From positions 1-64,000 of the forward strand of contig JABAKD010000018.1 of the NCBI GenBank assembly GCA_012845835.1: DNA of 64,000 nucleotides, given 5' to 3'. Below, one piece after another: positions 59,546 through 64,000 of this stretch. The stretch comes from Undaria pinnatifida. Lineage: Eukaryota > Sar > Phaeophyceae > Laminariales > Alariaceae. A program made the position numbers and the translations under genes. The notes under the pieces were generated by a model. That model worked only from the letters and a program-made list of their open reading frames with translations. It made no database searches and was not told where the DNA came from. Within the stretch, counting starts at the first letter, position 1; each line of letters begins with the position of its first letter.

Positions 59546-60394
59546 TCTAAAAAAAAAAATCCCCAAAGGAGAACCCCCCGCCATATATTTTGGTTCATGC
59601 CTAGGGCATGAGTTTATTCGTCCGGTTGCACGTTCAGCTTGTTCCCAATCAGGTTTCGCCTCACAAGGAAAAAATAGAGATACTCGGGCGGGGATCCCCG
59701 TAAAAAAATATTTGCTCCTATACCGCACCGTGGCCCGTGCCTCACGAGAGCGGTTTCACCTTGTTTTCCTCTTCTTGCAGTAATATAAGCCTTTGCTGCG
59801 CATTCTTGGTGTTGCGATATACGTGCCCGCCTAGAAAAGGGTTGCTCCGGTGTGCGTGTCAAATACCACACACAGCAACGTCTGTTTTTTTAGATTGGTT
59901 CAGAGACACTCGCATGAACGGCCTACACTCAAGTCCCCCCTCAGTCTTGGGCCATGCTACGGTACGCAGTGTTTACTTGATCCGACGAACAACCCCATGG
60001 CCTCAGGGGTACTCCGACATACCAGACATATGTTCTGGAAACCCAAGCGGGAATCTGAACTTCACTGAACAGTTCGCCAGCTGAGCCGTCGGTCACTCAG
60101 AAATCGCTTGGTCGGAAGGCGCCCTACCTAATATTCCGTGACACACGTCGATGTCTCACTAACGAGCACAAGGTGCACGGTTGAGCTGACAACCAACCTC
60201 CTGGCCGAGCAACACATTGACTAGGTCTATCTAATGATGGAAAATCAAAAAGCGCAGACGGTTAAGCCGATGAAAAATCTCGTGGCCAAGAAAACGACGA
60301 TTACTACGTCGAATGACGTCAAACCCGGACGATGGTGCATTGTTTCCAGGACGAACACTGCGGTAGCAGGGGGGTAACTTTCGCGCCGCTTTCC
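59546..60394. other. Sequence with no supported gene
   Basis: A 115-codon + frame at 59,737-60,084 and short minus-strand frames were seen, with no recognisable domain. Confidence 0.35.
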
Positions 60395-60937
60395 GCAGTG
60401 TATCGGCATCACTCGTGCGATTGAGCCCCCTGTTCCTTCGAGTTCTTCACGTTTCGTGCAGCTATACTTTGCGATATGAATCAGCAATGGAATGGTTGGC
60501 TAGCGTGCGCCAGGCAACTCGCCTAAATGGTTTTCGTCAGTGAGGTACAGAGCCCGGTCACCCCGGTGGCGTATCAAGTTATCCTCGAGCCTGTTATAGG
60601 TACGTTTCGTGAGTTCGAATCCCCCAAAGTGCATGCTCGTATAAATACGTGGGGACTTTTTCTTGTGCACAAATTGACTTGCGGAAAGCGCGAGAGCGTG
60701 AGTTAGCAACACTCGATTGAAAATCGACGAGCAGTGGGGTTGCTGAACCCCATGATGCGCGATAAAAATTGAAGGCAAGAACCGGGGGGAGAAGGGACGA
60801 CACCTGTGACCACGGCTTGTCCAGAAGCTGGAAAGTAAATGTGTGTAAAAAAGAAATCAAAAAAGAAAAAAAAGAATACGAGTCGGTCGTGTGATAGGGA
60901 GTAGGGAACAAGGGGGTACCCCCGCTACCGTAGCGTT
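60395..60937 (-). repeat. Family B element, minus orientation, probably split by an insertion
   Basis: On the minus strand the left end is at 60,890-60,937 (CGCTACGGTAGCGGGGGTAC, then CCCCTTGTTCCC) and the right part at 60,395-60,490 (GCTGATTCATATCGC, GGAACAGGGGGCTCAATCGC). The two parts lie about 300 bp further apart than in intact copies, so foreign sequence between them is likely. I do not recognise it. Confidence 0.6.
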
Positions 60938-60947
60938 TTGTACCTCA

Positions 60948-61220
60948 GACGCGTGGTACCATAGAGGCGCGACCTTCTTTTTCTGGAGTTCCTCACTTCC
61001 GGAGCTTGAGACATGTCCTTCTTGACCCAAAAACTGATTTAGAGAAGACAAGAAAAAAAATGCTGACCCCCGATGAAAAAAAAAACCCGAGGTCTAGGTA
61101 TAGAACGAGAATCATGCAACAACAAAAAATCCAATTTCCGACGATCTTGGGTTAAGGAGCCTCATCGTTCAGATACCATTTCTTGAGACGAAATGTGCTA
61201 CCAACATCTTAGCACGCGTC
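60948..61220 (+). mobile_element. Family A MITE, full-length (~273 bp)
   Basis: The left end GACGCGTGGTACCATAGAGG begins 11 bp after a family B end. The right end reads CATCTTAGCACGCGTC. Interior landmarks GAGTTCCTCACTTCCGGAGC, GTCTAGGTATAGAACGAGAA and TTAAGGAGCCTCATCGTTCA are intact. Confidence 0.85.
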
Positions 61221-61285
61221 CGCAGTCAGGAATGTCTCGGAAACCCCCGTGGTAGAGCGTGTCAATGCAAAGAGTAGCCTGGCAC

Positions 61286-61326
61286 GGGGGGGGGGGGAGG
61301 GGGGGGGGGGGGGAAAGGGGGGGGGG
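61286..61326 (+). repeat. G-tract (runs of 12, 15 and 10 G)
   Basis: Three long G runs separated by A and AAA. The opposite strand can be read as Pro-rich peptides, which are not supported as coding. Confidence 0.9.
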
Positions 61327-61530
61327 CATGCTCCTCCTGGAACGTCTTTGTAGACGGTTTGGGAGCACCGAACTACGCACGACCCTTGAAGCTGTTCACA
61401 AAAATACCCCAACCGTGCATTTGTCTCCGCTCGTTCTTTAATGGCCGTCAGGGTCTTCGTAAAACTACCCCAAAAGCTGCCCTTTCGTTTCCATCCAATA
61501 TGTTATCGTTTTATGTTTATTACACGTATA

Positions 61531-61839
61531 CTATTTACAACCCAAAAATGGGATACAATCCAACCATCTAGCGGTCTCGGCATATTTCATTCCCAAACGC
61601 GGAGGAGGTAGCCGCAATCGATCTATTTTCTCGAACGGGTATCTTGCTCCTGCCTGTATAACGTGCGTCGTGCGGCAAAGAAGAACCTTGAGGTCGTCAA
61701 GAGTAAATGCCTGTTTCTCATCCGGCGGAGCCGTGGGACTCAAAAATGTCAGGCAACCGTGATCATCGGTATCTTCCCCCCTGCCCGTCCCAAGCATTCG
61801 CACCACCACTTTCTCGACCTCGAGTTCCACCAGTTCCAC
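61531..61839 (-). pseudogene. Unit 1 of the SDEKQAFTLDDLKVLLC array (open over the motif)
   Basis: This 102-codon minus-strand frame contains APPDEKQAFTLDDLKVLLC, nearly identical to the unit at 63.7 kb, preceded by a Val/Glu/Gly-rich region in place of the acidic leader of other units. It runs on into sequence outside the array, so its last ~45 residues are probably not part of the original protein. It is the most leftward unit recognised. Confidence 0.45.
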
Positions 61840-63418
61840 CGTCGTTCACAAACGGCGGAGAGACAACCCAAACAACTTATTGATGGTTTCTAAAGGCTGT
61901 CAACTCCCTAGCTATGTATCGCCCGTGGCGCAGCGAAAAGAAAATGTTGAGATCGTCAAGAGCGAACGACTGCTGCTTGTTCGCTATAGTCGTGAGACTC
62001 GACGACATCGGCAACCCGCCATCGCTATCTTCCTCCCCCTCTACCTCCCGAGCATCATCATCACCACAGTCTCCACCTCGCGTCCCACCAGATCAACCAT
62101 TGTTAGGCCAACGAAGGGGAGACAACCCCAACCAGCTATTACCTTCTAAAGCCTGTGGATTATCTTAGCTAGATCTATAGCCCGCGGCGCAGCAAAGGTG
62201 AAACTTGGCGTCGTTCACAGCGAAGCCCTACTTCCCGTCTGGGAAGACTTGACAACGTTGGCAACCCGTCATCATGATTCTCTTCCCCCTCCCCCTCCCA
62301 AGCATCATCACCACCGCTTCCTCGACCTCAAGTCCCCTCAGTTCGACCATGGTTCACTAACGGAGAGGGGACAACCTCAACTAATTAATGGCTGCCGATA
62401 TCTTAGCTATGTATACCCGTGCCGCAGCAAAGGAAAAGCTTGAGGTAATCAGGAGTGAACGCCTGCTGCTCGTCCGACGGTAACCTTGAGTCTTGACAAC
62501 ATTGGCAACCCGTCATAATCATCCTCTTCCCCCTCCCCCTCCCAAGCATCATCACCACCATTTTTTCGACCTCGAGTCTCCACAGTTCGACCACCGTTTA
62601 CAAATGAATGGAACGCAACCCCAGTCAACTACACGTTTCAAAAGGCTGTCGATATCAAAGCTATCTATACGAGTCCGTGGCACCGCAAAAGAGACCTTTG
62701 CGGTCGTCAAAAGTGAACGCATGTTTCTCGTCAGACGTAGCCGTGAGAGTCGACAACAATCGGCAACCCGCCATCATCGTCCTCTTCCCCCTCCCCCTCC
62801 CAAGCACCACCACCACTTCCCCACCTGAAGTCCCCTAAAATTCACCGCCGCTCTCATAAAAGGGGTTACAAGCCCAATCGATTACAGTTTTGGAAAGGCT
62901 GCCGATATCTCAGCGATCGATAACCCGTTGCGCGGCAAATGGGAATCTTGTGGTAATCCAGAGTCAACGCCCATTTTCTCGTCCGAATTACGAGTCGTAA
63001 CTTTCGACAACCGCCGGTAACCCTTTATCATCCTCCTCTTCCTACCCCCCCCCCCCCCCCCCCCCCCCCCTTCCCGAAAGCATCGCCGTTGCCTCCACAT
63101 CCCATCCCCCCAGCCGCCCCCCAGCCGCATAGTTAATCACAACCGGAAGGAGCGACCTAAACAGAGATTAACCGGATGCTCAAGAAGGCTCGTGTCTTGT
63201 CAGTCGCGCAGCACCGGAGACTGTTTAGGCCATCCAGAGTGACTGCCTTCTTCCTCGCACGACGTAGGATACAAGCCATAAGACTCAACAGCGCCGGCAA
63301 CCGTCCGCCATGCGATCACCACCGATATCTCGGCCTGGTGTCCCTCCAGTTACCACCAAAATTCCTCCAAACGCAGTGAGGAGGGGCAGAAATGAACAAC
63401 GTTTCTAGAGGCTACCGC
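61600..63418 (-). repeat. Tandem array of degenerate ~257-bp exon-like units (units 1-7)
   Basis: On the + strand the landmark GAGGTCGTCAAGAGTAAA and its variants recurs at about 61,688, 61,946, 62,205, 62,440, 62,695, 62,953 and 63,231. On the minus strand each unit encodes an acidic Glu/Asp/Gly stretch, then a D-G-G/D-L-P-x-L-S-S-L-T segment, then SDEKQAFTLDDLKVLLC or a variant. Units 1, 2 (QSFALDDLNIFFSL) and 7 (KAVTLDGLNSLRCC) are open over the motif. Units 3-6 carry single-base frame changes or stops. The units look like duplicated and decaying copies of one exon or small gene. The protein family is not recognised. Confidence 0.75.
63045..63070 (+). repeat. Homopolymer of 26 C
   Basis: An uninterrupted C run inside unit 6 of the array, at the position of the acidic-leader codons of neighbouring units, probably expanded by slippage. 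Confidence 0.95.
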
Positions 63419-63419
63419 G

Positions 63420-63645
63420 GGGGAGGGGGGGGGCACCCCCATTTCCCCTGCCGTTGTTGAGGTTTCCATCCTTCGCACGAGTGACTCTGTACCTCACGGA
63501 CAAGAAGAATGTTTGGAAAACAACAAATCATCGCAGCGTAGGTTACCATGCCGTCGCGGATTCATACCGCCAAAAAATAACAGCACGAAAGGCTAAGCTC
63601 GCCAAGGAACAGGGGATCACTCGCGCGAGTGACCCCGAGCCACCG
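63420..63645 (+). repeat. Family B dispersed element, copy 9, inserted in the array
   Basis: GGGGGGGCACCCCCATTTCC hairpin, CACGAGTGACTCTGTACCTC, GCGGATTCATACCGCC and the perfect palindrome GATCACTCGCGCGAGTGA, followed by CCCCGAGCCACC. It lies between units 7 and 8 of the flanking array, whose spacing is enlarged by about the element's own length. Confidence 0.85.
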
Positions 63646-63702
63646 GCACCGCAAACGTGACTCCTCCACTGGTGTGCAGCCTTGGTCGGGGTATACGTCT
63701 CT

Positions 63703-63987
63703 CTATCTGTCGCCCGTCGCGCAGCACAGGAGAACCTTAAGGTCGTCCAAAGTGAAGGCTTGTTTCTCGTCCGAACTAGCGGTAAGACTCGACAACGCCG
63801 GCAGCCCGTCATCATCATCCTCTTCCTCCTCCTGCTCCTCCTCCTCCTCCCCAGAAATATCACATCCATCATTGTTTTGGCGTCGCATTCCGTCAGTCCT
63901 ATCAAAATGTCTCGCACCCGTCTGACCCGAACCTCTCCCCACAACCTCCTCCCCCTCCTGCTCCTCCTCGTCGTCGTAGCTATGCAC
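63703..63987 (-). CDS. Unit 8: acidic protein with SDEKQAFTLDDLKVLLC (intact frame)
   Basis: A 94-codon minus-strand frame, ATG at 63,987 and TAG at 63,703. Residues 1-15 and 45-60 are strongly acidic (runs of Glu and Asp). The C-terminal part reads GLPALSSLTA and then SDEKQAFTLDDLKVLLC, ending CATGDR. It is the best preserved unit of the array and the only one with an undamaged acidic leader. Overlapping frames in the other phase are basic and less plausible. It may be the last exon or a whole small gene, and upstream exons would lie beyond the window. No signal peptide or membrane segment is seen. The family is not recognised. Confidence 0.4.
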   Translation of the reverse strand: MHSYDDEEEQEGEEVVGRGSGQTGARHFDRTDGMRRQNNDGCDISGEEEEEQEEEEDDDDGLPALSSLTASSDEKQAFTLDDLKVLLCCATGDR

Positions 63988-64000
63988 AGCACCATGCCTC

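Noticed and set aside
60600-60640. tRNA T-arm (GAGTTCGAATCCCCC)
   Set aside because: Stem pairing fails (GTGAG against CCCCC) and no cloverleaf could be built upstream.

Overview
This window is repeat-dominated eukaryotic DNA at about 50% GC, with almost no recognisable genes. The reasons for calling it eukaryotic are two long tandem satellites, dispersed elements with terminal inverted repeats, microsatellites, long homopolymers, a degenerate Pif1-type helicase of the kind expanded in protists, and no operon structure. I found no rRNA, tRNA, CRISPR array or intact housekeeping gene. A protist or alga is the likeliest source, but nothing here fixes the lineage.

Layout: (1) 1-6,670 is a 324-bp satellite, cut by the window's left edge. 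About 18 copies look letter-identical, while the first two carry scattered single-base indels that resemble an unpolished contig end. (2) 6,671-18,625 is mostly unique sequence with three copies of a ~240-bp dispersed repeat (family B) and a serine-rich block with an ~18-bp periodicity near 9 kb. (3) 18,626-30,838 is a second satellite of ~300-bp monomers arranged as a five-monomer higher-order repeat of ~1,525 bp. It has seven full or nearly full copies and one shortened copy, and is preceded by a separate three-unit repeat. (4) 31-32.1 kb holds two short tandem arrays. (5) 32-61 kb is a mosaic of small dispersed families: A (MITE-like, inverted ends GACGCGTGCTACGATAGA), B (hairpin-ended, ~240 bp), C (~200 bp, sharing an internal module with A) and D (a ~80-bp segment whose peptide motif FDLTAGVY is kept in translation). 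It also holds a broken Pif1-like helicase C-terminus (53.7-54.35 kb) between ~220-bp direct repeats. (6) 61.6-64 kb is an array of eight degenerate ~257-bp units. On the minus strand these encode copies of the motif SDEKQAFTLDDLKVLLC, and a family B element has inserted into one of them.

No genes here can be shown to work together. The most distinctive features are the higher-order satellite next to a homogeneous satellite (a candidate centromeric, pericentromeric or subtelomeric domain), the degenerate exon-like array, the conserved D micro-motif and the undescribed short mobile families. All protein calls other than the helicase remnant are tentative.
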